Source: Crambe crambe
Lineage: Eukaryota > Porifera > Demospongiae > Poecilosclerida > Crambeidae
Length of the DNA: 64,000 bases
NCBI GenBank assembly: GCA_963924555.1
Contig: OZ004582.1
Location: forward strand, 868,001-932,000
Direction of reading: 5' to 3'
Each line of letters begins with the position of its first letter. The first letter of the stretch is position 1. The notes below the pieces were generated by a model, which worked only from the letters and a program-made list of their open reading frames with translations, was not told where the DNA came from and ran no database searches. Positions 9,480-19,815 of the stretch are shown piece by piece. Both the position numbers and the translations under genes were made by a program.

Positions 9480-10930
9480 CATCTCCAAATAATAGATACT
9501 GAAGGCACTGTACACTACATAAACCTAGCCCTATGTAATTTTTGTTCCTCTCTAATATTAGGTAAAACATGAAACTATTGCGAGTCATTCTTCTAGTCAT
9601 CTTTGCATGATTTGATAGCTAGGAGAGATGCTGTTCACACACTTCTGTATCAACCTATTATAGACGGAATAAGACTGTATGATATGCTCAGCACTTTGTC
9701 AAAATCAGCAAATGATCTTGGATTACAATTTTGAAGGCACCATTTGTGGATGTGCCCAGCCATGTGCATTTTATGCTAGCTTTATGGAGGTTGGAGTAAG
9801 TTGACTGTGCACAGGATTTCATCATCGTAACATATATATTCTAAAATAGTTGTGGTGGATTTTAAGTATAAAACTGACTTTTAAAATACTTACTCAATGA
9901 ATTGGCAATAGAGGAGTGACTGCGTAGGAGCTCATGAATAGCTGCATAAACCTGTGACTTACTCTCTGCTATAAACAGTTCATGAAACAACACAAGTATG
10001 GCACAAGGCCACATTATTGCACAAGCAGAATGATAGCTAGTCCAAATTAAAATGTCATTATTAAAGTTACCAGCAGTGCGTGTATGCAAAGGAGCTCCTC
10101 AGTATTGCATGTCAGACTATCTTCAGAATCCAATGCTCTGTTTACTTTAGAACTATGTAGCACTTGTTGAGGTTGTACTTATGAAAAGTGTAGTCCGTGT
10201 AGACTTTTTGTTGAGAATAACCTGAACTATTCCCTCATGTACAGGTGTACTCGCTGTCTGTGCATCTGACAATTCTAACTCTTTTTCTTGTAAAAACATC
10301 CAGACTGGCACGAGGAGCATGACAATAGCAGTATTTTGAAGATGCTAGTGGTGTCAACTGGCATCCAGTTTTGATGGACCAAGGAAGATGCTTCAGTAGC
10401 AGCACACACATTGCGTCTATTTTTCATATTCCCGTCCATTGTTCTGCATCCAGGGTAACTACAAGAGTGAGCTACACTAATTTTTATTCTCAGCAGTTTC
10501 AGTAATATATGATCATTTTATGAGTTACAATCAGCTTGAATATCTTCTGCAATCTAGGTGAGCAGCTCTCATTGGCAGGTAAGAGGTGGTTAAATGCTTC
10601 CTCTGGTTTTTCATTCTCCTCGAGCAAGGAAGCCTCAGGGAACGAAAAGAAGTATGAGGGAATAATAGAAGTCTTCCCTCTCCTCTTCTTTCTGTACCAA
10701 TCATAATTAGCTACAAAGTCATGCAGGCAAACATCCTCCTAACATTCATTAAGATAAAAAATTCCTATCAAGCAACTTCGAGCTGCCACAAGTTAGCCAT
10801 AGAATAAATAGTTATTGTATTATGGAATACCATTATTACACCCTCCTCATGTGTAAATCATGGTATTCCATACTCTGAAAGGGTGTAATAAATGTCTATA
10901 TTAACAAATAATACGCTACGACTGACGAAC
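9480..10930. other. Non-coding stretch
   Basis: AT-rich sequence with no recognisable gene. The minus-strand frame 9862-10089 has no motif. A short palindromic element lies near 10819-10872. Confidence 0.4.
10819..10872. repeat. Hairpin element
   Basis: tatggaataccat (from about 10820) pairs with atggtattccata (10860-10872). A second pair, ttacaccct inside and agggtgtaa outside (about 10880), surrounds the right arm. Probably a small MITE. Confidence 0.5.
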
Positions 10931-11050
10931 GTTTGTATTCATGAATAATTCATGAGCTAATGAGGAGTCCCCAAGCTAATGAGGAGTCCCCCAATCAACA
11001 CCTTAACAGTAGACCTATTTTCCCAAGGTTAGCTCCCAGGGCTGAGGTGA

Positions 11051-11400
11051 TTGAGCAGTTCCAGAGTGAACCTTACCAGAGAAAGTTTGGTAATGACCAC
11101 GCGAGAAAGTTTGGTAAAGTCTACGCTAAGAGAGCATTACCACCAACCACGCTTCCATATCATGCAAGATAACGATCCAAAGCATACTTCACGTGCAGCC
11201 CAACAGTTCTTATTATTAATTGGTGGAAAACACCAGATATTTGGCATGAACTCAAAGAATACATTCGTAGAGAGATCAAGCCAACAACAAAAGAAGGGCT
11301 AATTGATGGAATTAATAATTTTTGGAGTACTGTGGATATACACAAATGCAGGCATTATAATATATCATCTGAAAAAAGTTCTTCCCCGAGTAATAGTTAA
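11051..11400 (+). pseudogene. Tc1/mariner-like transposase C-terminal fragment
   Basis: The frame shows FHIMQDNDPKHTSRAAQQF, the second catalytic Asp block (DNDPKH) of Tc1-type transposases. In a second frame it continues WHELKEYIRREIKP, then EGLIDGINNFWSTV and, after another shift, YHLKKVLPRV, the normal C-terminus. The segment with the third catalytic acidic residue (SPDLNPIE type) is deleted. A direct duplication of gagaaagtttggtaa lies upstream (about 11077-11118). Confidence 0.8.
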
Positions 11401-11409
11401 ATGGAAATG

Positions 11410-11800
11410 CAACTGGATACTAAACTGGATATGACTGTTACTGCTGTTCTAGTATCCCCGGAACTATTATTGACTTATTTGTGACATCACTTCCTGTAAT
11501 CAGAACAGTATCTTATTCTTGAGTTTTGATTCATGCACTAAATAGGAATTTCACATAAAATAGGAATGTCGCCTTAGACATCAGTCCACTGATTTATATT
11601 TCACATTTAAAGCATTATATAATTTCCGAACTCAATTTGGAGTATAGCTAACAGGGAAAAAGTAGGAATCAATTGTTTAAGTGAGATTTGCTAATTGTGC
11701 CTGAAACTTGCATGAATTGCTTGACAAGACTTAGAGAGTGATCCTCTACATAATGTCCAGGTATCAAATTCCACTTGTGTCATTCCAGGTACTCGTGATT
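11410..11800. other. Non-coding stretch
   Basis: No coding or repeat structure recognised. Confidence 0.4.
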
Positions 11801-11981
11801 TCACCAAAGTCTTGATATAACTAATTTATTTAAAATTCCAGTATTTTTGCGACCACTTAAGCTGTTCTTTGCCAATTCTTCTTTCGCTTCCCTAGCTAGA
11901 GCAGTTGTCAGGTTTCTTAAACTTGCTACATCCGTTCCACCATTACTTCCTCTACCTTCTTTAACTTTGGTAAAAGAGGGG
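11801..11981 (-). pseudogene. Possible BEN-domain C-terminal exon
   Basis: The minus strand reads TDVASLRNLTTALAREAKEE, then LAKNSLSGRKNTGILNKL, ending VISRLW at a stop (11801-11803). The pattern L-x2-A-L-A-R-E ... L-x2-S-x-L-S-G-R ... L-N-K-L resembles the end of a BEN domain, common in transposon and chromatin proteins. It lies downstream of the OTU piece on the same strand and could be its 3' part or a separate gene. Single-motif evidence. Confidence 0.3.
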
Positions 11982-12120
11982 GTGGAGTTTTCATGCTAGG
12001 TGCTGGTTCTGTACCAGAGGATGTCTCATTTTGTGGTGATAGAATTGAACCTCACTGGTTCCTTCATTATCGCTGGTAGAAAAATCCCACACACTCAGGT
12101 AACAAACTGCATACTTCAAA

Positions 12121-12280
12121 TAGAAATCCGAGGGGGAGTTTGCTGGGGTGCCTGCTGTTGTTGAAAAGGGGCTGGCTGCTTGGTAATTGGCTGTTGTTGG
12201 AGTGAAGTAAACTGTGGAATTTGCAATTGTGTCTGCTGGAGAGCAGGTTGCTGGAATTGTGGTAGATGGCACACTTAAAC
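12121..12280 (-). other. Gln/Pro-rich coding-like stretch
   Basis: On the minus strand one frame reads LPQFQQPALQQTQLQIPQF, then QQQPITKQPAPFQQQQ and a stop. The bias to Q/P in one frame suggests a low-complexity protein segment. It sits between the minisatellite and the BEN-like exon, in line with the minus-strand cluster. Confidence 0.25.
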
Positions 12281-12339
12281 TGTATCCTTATAATGATATT
12301 CAAAATTATATTTAAGATATTCTGCCTGTATACTGCCGG

Positions 12340-13080
12340 ATGTATTTGTCCACTGTTGTCACTGTCTTCTCTGTCTATACTGTCATTCTGTCTACACTAT
12401 CTTCTCTGTCTACACTAGCTGTCTTCTCTGTCTACACTGTCTTCTCAGTCTACACTATCTTCTGTCTACACTGTCTTCTCTGCATGTCTACACTGTCTTC
12501 TCTGTCTACACTGTCTTCTCTGTCTACACTGTCTTCTCTGTCTACAGTCTTCTCTGTATACACTGTCTTCTCTGCCTACACTGTCTTCTCTGTCTACAGT
12601 CTTCTCTGTCTTCTTTGTCTACACTGTCTTCTCTGTCTACACTGTCTTCACTGTCTTCTCTGTCTACACTGTCTTCTCTGTCTACACTGTCTTCTCTGTC
12701 TACACTGTCTTCTCTGTCTACACTGTCTTCTCTGACACTGTCTTCTCTGTCTACACTGTCTTCTCTGTCTACACTGTCTTCTCTGTCTACACTGTCTTCT
12801 CTGTCTACAGTCTTCTCTGTCTACACTGTCTTCTCTGTCTACACTGTCTTCTCTGTCTACACTGTCTTCTCTGTCTACACTGTCTTCTCTGTCTACAGTC
12901 TTCTCTGTCTACAGTCTTCTCTGTCTACACTGTCTTCTCTGTCTACAGTCTTCTCTGTCTACAGTCTTCTCTGTCTACACTGTCTTCTCCGTCTACACTG
13001 TCTTCTCCGTCTACACTGTCTTCTCCGTCTACACTGTCTTCTCCGTCTACACTGTCTTCTCCGTCTACACTGTCTATCTA
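12340..13080. repeat. 18-bp minisatellite inside the Ginger-type cluster
   Basis: The unit is tctacactgtcttctctg, repeated about 35-40 times with length variants (tctacagtcttctctg). The last copies (from about 12985) carry a C>T-type variant ttctccg. On the minus strand these terminal copies read as repeated QCRRRR in frame with the OTU piece. Long open frames on the plus strand across the array are artefacts of the 18-bp period. Confidence 0.9.
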
Positions 13081-13474
13081 TACTATCTAATGGCAGATTA
13101 GGAATGCTTGTAAATATAGCAATTGGAGTATGCAGTATATTTGACAATGTAACAACCATGAGATCACCGAGATTGCCAGCAAATTCACCAGAATTCAAGT
13201 AATGCTCTGCTTCTGACTGAATATCACTTGTCACGAAACTCTGATAATAGTCAGCATTATCACCTAGCCATTTACGCACAACTAATTCACGTAAAAATGT
13301 TAATAAACTTTGGATATCAAGATCACTCACTGAAAGGCCTAGCTTGGTCATGATATCAATGATAACTTGGTCATGGTTCTGTATTCGCTGAAGGATACTT
13401 AAGGCAACTGATGTGAATAGGCAGTTACCATCACCTGGCACGTCTACCTTTCTGAAATTCCAAGACGATAGCAC
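12990..13474 (-). pseudogene. OTU-type cysteine protease domain, truncated
   Basis: The minus strand from 13474 reads SSWNFRKVDVPGDGNCLFTS, the OTU catalytic box with Asp and Cys (D-G-N-C). It continues with helices (VIIDIMTKLGLS, LRELVVRKWLG), then AGNLGDLMVVTLSNILHTP and IAIFTS, the usual central OTU strands. The C-terminal catalytic His segment is not found; the frame runs into the minisatellite (QCRRRR repeats). Known Ginger1 transposases carry either an OTU or an Ulp1 domain C-terminal to the integrase, so this is placed with the Ginger-type cluster upstream on the same strand. About 125 residues of the domain remain. Confidence 0.7.
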
Positions 13475-13534
13475 TCTCTAGATTAGTAGATTCAGTGTGA
13501 TGATTTTCACAACTATGCTGAATCATTGCCAAAA

Positions 13535-13729
13535 TGTGACCGGCTCTGGGAAAACCCTCCGTCCGGTGCAAAAATCAATTATCAGCACGTTTAGTTGGCA
13601 GTGCCAAAATTTGGCAAAAAAATTTTTTAAGCATAAATGACAACTATGATCCTTGAACAAAGCACAGATGAAGTTTGGAGCTCAGACTACAAGTACAAAA
13701 AATGAAGTGCTAAAGTTAGCTAGTCAGCC
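13535..13729 (-). mobile_element. Truncated copy (D) of the TGTGACCGG TIR element
   Basis: It begins with the terminal repeat tgtgaccggctctgggaaaa and matches the reverse complement of the right third of the full copies at 47033-47703 and 54100-54753. The match stops at about 13729. It has landed between the PHD and OTU parts of the Ginger-type relic. Confidence 0.8.
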
Positions 13730-13739
13730 TGTCACGAAT

Positions 13740-13880
13740 AATTTGGACCCCTCAATTTTGGACCCCCAGGTCCATATTTTACATAGTGAAAGGACCCCCC
13801 AGTCCAAATACTATGCAGCCATTTGTCCACCTGGTCCAAATATTAATCAGGGGTCCATAAAATATGGACCCCCTCAAAGT
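13740..13880. repeat. GGACCCC-rich palindromic repeat
   Basis: Several ggacccc/ggtccat blocks alternate on both strands, ending in a near-perfect hairpin ggggtccataaaatatggacccc at about 13849-13871. It truncates the PHD-encoding exon. A similar ggggtccctaatttta repeat occurs at 51320-51400. Confidence 0.55.
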
Positions 13881-14991
13881 AACTATTATCTTCGGGAGGA
13901 ACTTTGACACACATGTCAAGATGGAACCATTCTTTGCAATCTGGGCATTCGATCATTTTCCCAAACTTTGGGAGCCGACAGAAACAATATAAAGAAAATT
14001 TTTGTGTGTTTTTCACCCGAGTTAAAGCCCTACGAGTCTTATCATATGGAAATATCACCATCTTTTTATCTGAAAAACATTTAAGCAAATGAGGACGCAT
14101 TTCATCTTGTATGAAATGGTAACCTTCAGGCTGATGGCCAAGGGCTAAAGCAGTTGCAAAAGCAATTGCAAACATGCCGCAATTCGATTGTCCATACTGC
14201 ATCTGAACATTGATAAATTGTAGGTCAACTTCTTTTTCTTCTGAAGAGAGCAAGCAAGCAATCTGCTTCTCAACGAAAGTACTGACTGTTGGATATCATA
14301 TACAGTAGGATGTACAGTGCCTATTGTTGACACAAGAAGCCAGTGACCATTGCCAGTGTTCAATATTTGTAAGAACTCAGAGGTTTGAACTGAAAAAGAT
14401 AATGTAAGTCCACAGCAGACTTTTTGAAGGCCACTGACAGGACATATATCTTTAATAAGGGTTAGTGCTGCATCAATGATGCTGTCAGTCACCCAACTTT
14501 CATTATTCATAAGAATATTCTTATCTGACATGTAAAGATTGAGCTCCGGTATCCATTTCTGTGGAGGAGGGTATTTTGTAATAGGATGCTTGGAAAAAAT
14601 TGCTTGCCTCCTAGTTGATCGTTTCTCTAACATCAACCTTCTAATACAAGTCTTTTTTGGCATGGGGCTATGATCAAAAGATAATTCAGAAGGTCTTGAT
14701 TTAATAGGTCGACCAGGTACAGAATTGAGCTGTTCAGATCCAATTTGATGTGAAGGCAGAGCTTTTGAACTGCTTGGTGACAAATCTTGAACAATTTACA
14801 GCACCCATGTAATCCTGGTCTTCAGAGACATCATTAAATTCATTAACAGGAATCTGCATGCATGGTGATGATAATAGTAGAGCCAAAAACAAATATTGAG
14901 CCACAATACTAACCTTGGGTGAGCTCATTTCCAATTCACTTAAATTCAATAGAAAAATTGAACTTGTGACCATTCCCATACTAATATACAC
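13880..14991 (-). pseudogene. Ulp1-type protease with PHD finger (Ginger-type accessory)
   Basis: An upstream exon (14991 to 14914) ends SELEMSSPK and joins across a 60-bp GT-AG intron (14854-14913) to IPVNEFNDVSEDQDYMGA. Downstream come SWVTDSIIDAALTLIKD and NTGNGHWLLVSTIG, then VYD and, after a one-base frame change near 14250, QMQYGQSNCGMFAIAFATAL. The His, Asp, Gln and Cys of C48/Ulp1 peptidases are therefore all readable. A PHD finger follows: YCFCRLPKFGKMIECPDC, then KEWFHLDMC; it is cut at about 13880 by a repeat. A second frame break lies near 14783. SUMO-type peptidases in transposons presumably act on the transposase or host proteins; the role is not known. Confidence 0.7.
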
Positions 14992-15123
14992 ATGCCATAG
15001 AAATTAATTGAAGTAACTGGTTTAATTATGCCAATTACCTTAAGGCTATCTTCTTCTTGTGATACACTGTTACTAGAAGACTATACATATAATATACATG
15101 CATGTTTCATTACACTGTATTCA

Positions 15124-16290
15124 TTATAGTCTAAAATATACCAAGGGGCTTAGAGTCCGATTCCTTTGTAATGGCTTATCATCTTCTGAATCTGGAGCTA
15201 TGTACTTTTTGAGATGAAAACCATTAACTCGTGATACGATCTGTAAAGAAACCACTAAAATTAACAAAGTATAAAAATAATAAAGAGCCAAAATAACCTT
15301 GCCAGTAACATTTTCTTTTAACCTGAAGAGACCTTTTCCCAGTGATGCCAAAATTGTATATGGTCCTACCCAACGATTATCCAGTTTTCCTCCCTTCCTT
15401 TTTTTCCTAAGAAAATCTTTTTTAAGAACAAGAGATCCAACTTTAAAACATGTGGCAGCTCCATTAGCATGTTTTGCATCATAAAGCTTCTTTTGTTTCG
15501 TCTGGGCTTTCAATATATTTGTTTTAATAATACTTTCCATACCACACCTCTCACACGCTACATCTTCATCATCTGGATCACACTTTTTTTCAAACTCCTT
15601 TACTCTTTCATCTGGATCTTGTATACCAGTATTGATATCAATAGGTAACCTTGCAGTACGACCAAACATAGAATGGGGTATACTTGGTATACACAATCAT
15701 ATCACCACACCATTAGCTTAGCTACTTTCTTTATTGACACACCAACAGCTCCTAGATTTTCATCCCAAGATCGACGGTTTTCTTGAGCAAATTTGGCAAG
15801 TGAATTACATGTCTGATTGTAACGCTCATCCAGGCCATTAGCTTGTGGATGATAAGGCGTTGTCAATCTGTGGTCAATGTTAAAGGTTTCCATCAATTCT
15901 GTATCTAGACGATTATGAAATTCCTTCCCTTGATCAGTTGTTATTACAGATGGCAGTCCCATTACATAAAATAACTATAAAATTATAAGAAAATATTTAA
16001 TATCAAGTGTATTAAGCCACTACTGCTTACCTCTCGTAGAGCACTGACGACATTAATAGCGGCTTTTGTAGGTAGAGCTTTTGCCCATCCAATTTTTGTG
16101 AAATAATCCGAAATGGTAAGTATATACCTATTACCTGAAGATGATGGTGGAGAAATAGGTCTAATGAAATCCATTCCCACATGGAACCATGGCGATTCCT
16201 GACTCTTTCGATTTTCTTATTCATTGATTGGCAAACGTGACAATGCTCAACCTAGAATGCACATTTTATCTCTTTATTATTATTATTATT

Positions 16291-16321
<31 letters not shown>

Positions 16322-16500
16322 CATCATCATCATCATCATCATCATTTTAAGGGCTGAAAGGAGGAAGAGGAATGAAACTTACCAATTCCACTACATTTTG
16401 ATACAGTCCTTTCCAGTAAAATCTCTCAGCAACCCTACGCCATGTTTTGGTTATGCCAAAGTGACCTGATGTGGGATCGAAGTGACATGAGTTCAAGATT
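15124..16500 (-). pseudogene. Integrase-like (Ginger-type) transposase
   Basis: Reading the minus strand: KRILNSCHFDPTSGHFGITK, then RFYWKGLYQNVVEL, a 131-bp intron (16252-16382) filled with a (TTA)n/(TCA)n microsatellite, then VEHCHVCQSMNKK, completing the H2C2 finger. The core shows ISDYFTKIGWAK (first Asp), an intron (about 15979-16033), VITTDQGKEFHNR (second Asp) and YHPQANGLDERYNQT (Glu). A GPY module follows (NRWVGPYTILASLGKGLFRL) and, after a 58-bp intron (15241-15298), VSRVNGFHLKKYIAPD. A frame change near 16170 and a scrambled segment near 15700 break it. The triad is readable, but the gene is not intact. Confidence 0.7.
16262..16346. repeat. (TTA)n(TCA)n microsatellite
   Basis: Compound trinucleotide repeat lying inside the 131-bp intron of the Ginger-type transposase. 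It also generates a spurious Tyr/Ile-rich open frame on the plus strand. Confidence 0.9.
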
Positions 16501-16724
16501 CGCTTTTATCTTTAACTCCTGTTATAACTTTCACATACATGATGCATAGTAACTGGACCCTTATAGGTGAAATAAGCTACATTGTTACCTTACAGGCTTA
16601 CACCTAAAGTTTGTTCATAAACAAATATGCAATTACCTATGGTGTTTTTTGTCTAGCTCTATTGAATAGAAATATATATACTGATCTCAGACTGTGAAGT
16701 TATATCTCTTCTCTTTCACTTTAG

Positions 16725-18072
16725 TCAATATATCAATCTGATTGACTTAACAAAAGACAGTGAATCTGAAAGTGATGATGATTTACCATCGATTCATATT
16801 TCAACTAACCATGGGTGAGTTTATTCGTCTTAACTGTAAAAGTAGACATTTTAACATACTCTTGTATATATTCAGTACAGATAACCCCTTTGATCCCGTG
16901 TCAACAAAACATTTACTCGTACAGCACCAACAAAGATTATGATCGGTCTAAATGAAGATGACTACCAACGAATTAATGTTAGACGTGCTTATCTTTCCAA
17001 GATTTCCTTTAATGTATACAAGAGGTTTCGGGTTGTATTCATTGGTGAACAAGCTGTGGTCCTTGACGTGAATTTTTTCATTTTTTAATGCGTGATTGTT
17101 TTGAGAAGTCAGGGCTTTTCATTGGATACCCTGATCATGTTGTTCCTCTTCACAATGTTGAAGCAGTTGACAAAGATAAATTTTCAATTATTGGTAAAAT
17201 GATTTCTACTAGTCTTATTCAAGGAGGTGAAGCTCCTTCTTGCTTTGCAAAGGCTGTTGCTGACTATATTGAAGATATTCCTGATGTAACTATCCAACAT
17301 ATTCTAAAAGAGGTGAGTTGCTAGCTATAACATTTATGTAGCTATGGGAGTTGAGAAAGAGGCATGCATGCATACAAAAGCTAGCTATATAATTTATTTT
17401 TGCCTGACACAATTATAAATCTTAATCTTGTTTTCTTTAGATATTATCAGCAAATAACCAATGAAGAATAGTGTTTGAAAAGGACAGCTTTGATTTCCTC
17501 TTTACCTGTGGTTATAATAAACCAATTTGTCAAATCAAAGTCTTGGACAGGGAAAACCTCGTCAAGGCTGTTTGGTTACATTATGTCATATTCCATCCTC
17601 ATGCAGAGCTGGAGCTACTGAAGAAGGGTATGTATGATACTTTGGGAGTTGATGCTTTGATGACATCACATCCTGACCTAATGTGGGGGCTACTTGCAGC
17701 ATCAAAGACATATGACATTACTGCTGATTATCTTAGCGACTCCTTTGTTGTACACTATTCTGATAATGGGAGTAATAACCACACCAAGGAAGAAGCCATC
17801 ATACTATTTTGGTTTGACTACATTTATGAATCAAAAGGTGAATAACAGAACTAGTGGTCTATATAATCATCTCTAATTTCTGGGCAGTATATAATATAAT
17901 AGCAATTTTTTTGTATTGCAGATCGACAGGATGTCACTTTATCACGTATAATCGTTTACCCTGGGCGTCCACATGTGACCTCTCTATTACTTTCCCTTGA
18001 TACATGGGTATCTTGGATGAAGATGAATTCAGGGACAATATACTTGGATCATTTGGTTTTGGAACAGTTTAA
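16725..18072 (+). pseudogene. HECT-type E3 ubiquitin ligase-like gene piece
   Basis: Spliced exons: 16725-16814 (QYINLIDLTKDSESESDDD), 16876 onward (DNPFDPVSTK, then after a frame change MIGLNEDDYQRINVRRAYLS and KRFRVVFIGEQAV), about 17060-17312 (MRDCFEKSGLFIGYPD, then IIGKMISTSLIQGG), 17441-17837 (KAVWLHYVIFHPHAELELL) and 17922-18072 (DRQDVTLSRIIVYPGRP). Introns carry GT-AG ends. The R-F-x-V-x-F-I-G-E-x-A and G-K-M-I-S-x-S-L-I-Q-G-G pattern is that of G2E3-like HECT proteins expanded in marine invertebrates (from memory). A TGA just after 17450 and at least three frame changes mark a pseudogene. The catalytic Cys segment could not be located. A UBX-like piece of what may be the same family lies downstream at 20848-22060. 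Confidence 0.55.
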
Positions 18073-18102
18073 TATTCTGGCTGTTTATTCTTTAAAAAAA
18101 AA

Positions 18103-18144
<42 letters not shown>

Positions 18145-18160
18145 TGGCTGTTTATTCTTA
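18073..18160. repeat. (TA)n flanked by a 17-bp direct duplication
   Basis: ttctggctgtttattct occurs on both sides (about 18073 and 18141) of a poly-A/(TA)n tract. This looks like a simple-repeat expansion after a local duplication. Confidence 0.7.
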
Positions 18161-18500
18161 AAATATATATATGATTGACCTAACTATAATTGTACATGTG
18201 CATAATACCATTACTAGTTGTGTACAGCTATAGCATGCTGAACTATTCTCCATTCTGTTGTTTTGGTTCTTTCTTTTTTCTTTTTTACTTTACAAAGTAT
18301 TGCAAAATATTGCTTTTGAAAAGTACAAAATTTAGTTGCTACGGACACTGTTAACACAACTAGCTATAGCTAGCTGGGAAGTGCAAAGTATTGTGGGGCG
18401 AGTGCACAAGGTCATCACGGAAATAAACTACATTGTTAGGACATAAGGTTTCTATGAGGATGTTGGTAGATTTGGAACAATAAAGAAAACAATTAAAAGG

Positions 18501-19033
18501 CCATTGTCCAATTTTTCTTTCAAAATTCAGCAAAAAGTGATTGCATGTAATCCTAGTAGCACTGGCTATATTGTGGAAGTCACCCCAGAAGCAGGTATCA
18601 TTACCTCAAGGTGGGTGTACATAACAGATTCACAAAAATCCTCAATAGTTACTGCTTGGATTTTCTTCATGGGTTGTTTGTTTGTTTGTTTGTTTGTTTG
18701 TTTGATCCGTATTACAGCCTTGAAAGGTCCAGTCTATTTTGTTTTATGTTAGATTAACAATGCTAATTTCCTGCCGATTATTATTGACCTGATAATGCTA
18801 TATTTCATGACAGGACCCAAAAGTGTTTCTTCACTTCTGATGCTAGCATGTGTAAAGATAGATTTATGTAACAACTACTGTGGTGAACTTATCGATCCAG
18901 AAGATTCACAATATACATGGCTTGGGCATTTGTATGAAGGCCCAGGTATAGCCCCCAAAGATACAGCCTGTGATATCCAGTTACCTCTCTCTACAAATTC
19001 CCTTCATGAAATGTATAACTATAAAACATCCAG
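18501..19033 (+). pseudogene. Spliced two-exon coding segment, unknown family
   Basis: Exon one ends at 18595 (NFSFKIQQKVIACNPSSTGY, then IVEVTPEAG) with donor gtatca. The acceptor tgacag at 18808-18813 opens exon two in a matching phase: PKSVSSLLMLACVKIDLC, then NNYCGELIDPEDSQYTWLGH, then LYEGPGIAPKDTACDIQLPL, ending about 19033. No stop interrupts the joined frame over about 100 codons, which supports real splicing. I do not recognise the protein. A (GTTT)n tract lies in the 218-bp intron. The end is cut by a repeat starting at about 19034. Confidence 0.4.
18669..18703 (+). repeat. (GTTT)n microsatellite
   Basis: About eight gttt units inside the intron of the preceding segment. Confidence 0.9.
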
Positions 19034-19110
19034 GCAGTGGCGGATCCAGGGGGGTTTGAAGGTTTCCATTGAAACCCCCTTTGGGCCGCTATTCCAGTAG
19101 TCTGGCGTAG
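19034..19110. mobile_element. Possible hAT-like MITE end
   Basis: caggcagtggcggatccagg resembles the CAGTGGCGGATCCAGG-type ends of animal hAT MITEs. It is followed by a ggggggttt...aaaccccct hairpin. The other end was not found. Confidence 0.35.
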
Positions 19111-19539
19111 CGGTGACCCTTACCAACCCAAGGAAAGTGGATAATTATTGCATTTTTGTGACGTATACGTGACGTATAATAATGAACGTGCAGCCTTTAA
19201 GCTTTTCAATGCTCAAGACCGATTGCAGAGACATGGATTGTATAGGTTGCGGTGAGCTCACGCAGAAGGGATCTAGAAGAATCATATCTGACTTCACAGA
19301 CATTCTTTCTTTGCGGGAGGAAGAAAATTTGGAAGAGACAAGGGCCAAGATGATAGATTTGTGACATGCTATATAATCAATTTATGGATATGCGCGTACA
19401 AAGCCAAAAAAATTTTTTTATCCAATTCTTTTTTCATACCTCCACCAAATTTGAGGAGGAGAGAAGGCTTTGAAGTGGGCAAGCGCTCGAGTTGAAGTCA
19501 CCGACATAATTATTTTGACCTACGTGCCCAAAGATTATG

Positions 19540-19815
19540 CTTTACGCATAGGAGAGGAGAGGAAGATGACTGCTCATAATGAATCCTGCCGAGCAGTAGG
19601 TGTATCCTTCATCCCCATGGTTGTCGAATCACTGGGAGGATGGAGTGAAGAGGCATCCCTACAGCAGAATTGGCCGTCACCTGGGTCAGAGGACTGGCTC
19701 ATCCCCAGGAGAAACCACCCACCACCTCTTTCAACGTCTTGCCATCACCCTGTGGAGAGGCAATGTAAACCTGTGGCTCAACCGTATGCCCACCACCTCT
19801 CCCTGGATTGACGGA
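19540..19815 (+). pseudogene. Retroelement C-terminal tail fragment (non-LTR-like)
   Basis: Two overlapping frames read RKMTAHNESCRAVGVSFIPM, then VVESLGGWSEEAS, and after a frame change IGRHLGQRTGSSPGETTHHL, then FQRLAITLWRGNVNLWLNR. This resembles the conserved tail after the RT of many invertebrate non-LTR elements (V-x-P-x-V-x-E-x-L-G-G-W, a helix, Q-R-L-A-I-x-L-x-R-G-N). Only about 90 codons remain. The T-rich region after 19840 might be its degenerate 3' end. Confidence 0.5.

Larger units (their letters stand above)
12959..16500 (-). mobile_element. Ginger-type DNA transposon relic
   Basis: On the minus strand, in order: H2C2 zinc finger, integrase-like DDE core and GPY module (16500-15124), Ulp1 protease with PHD finger (14991-13880), then an OTU domain (13474-12990). 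Ginger1 elements are known cut-and-paste transposons with a Gypsy-integrase-like transposase including a GPY/F module and a C-terminal OTU or Ulp1 domain. Introns of 58, 60 and 131 bp and the absence of gag, RT or LTRs argue against a retrotransposon. Terminal inverted repeats and CCGG-type target duplications were not found. Two other repeats (13535-13729 and about 13740-13880) are inserted between the PHD and OTU parts. Confidence 0.55.

Noticed and set aside
8979..9502. Open frames in the 66-83 bp minisatellite; CRISPR-like regularity
   Set aside because: Repeats are long and degenerate without unique spacers, in a eukaryotic context; not a CRISPR array and not a protein.
12340..13202. Long Leu/Ser/Cys-rich open frames on the plus strand
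   Set aside because: Produced by the 18-bp minisatellite period, which is divisible by three; no unique sequence supports a protein.
16224..16469. Tyr/Ile-rich open frame
   Set aside because: Translation of the (TTA)n microsatellite in an intron of the opposite-strand transposase.
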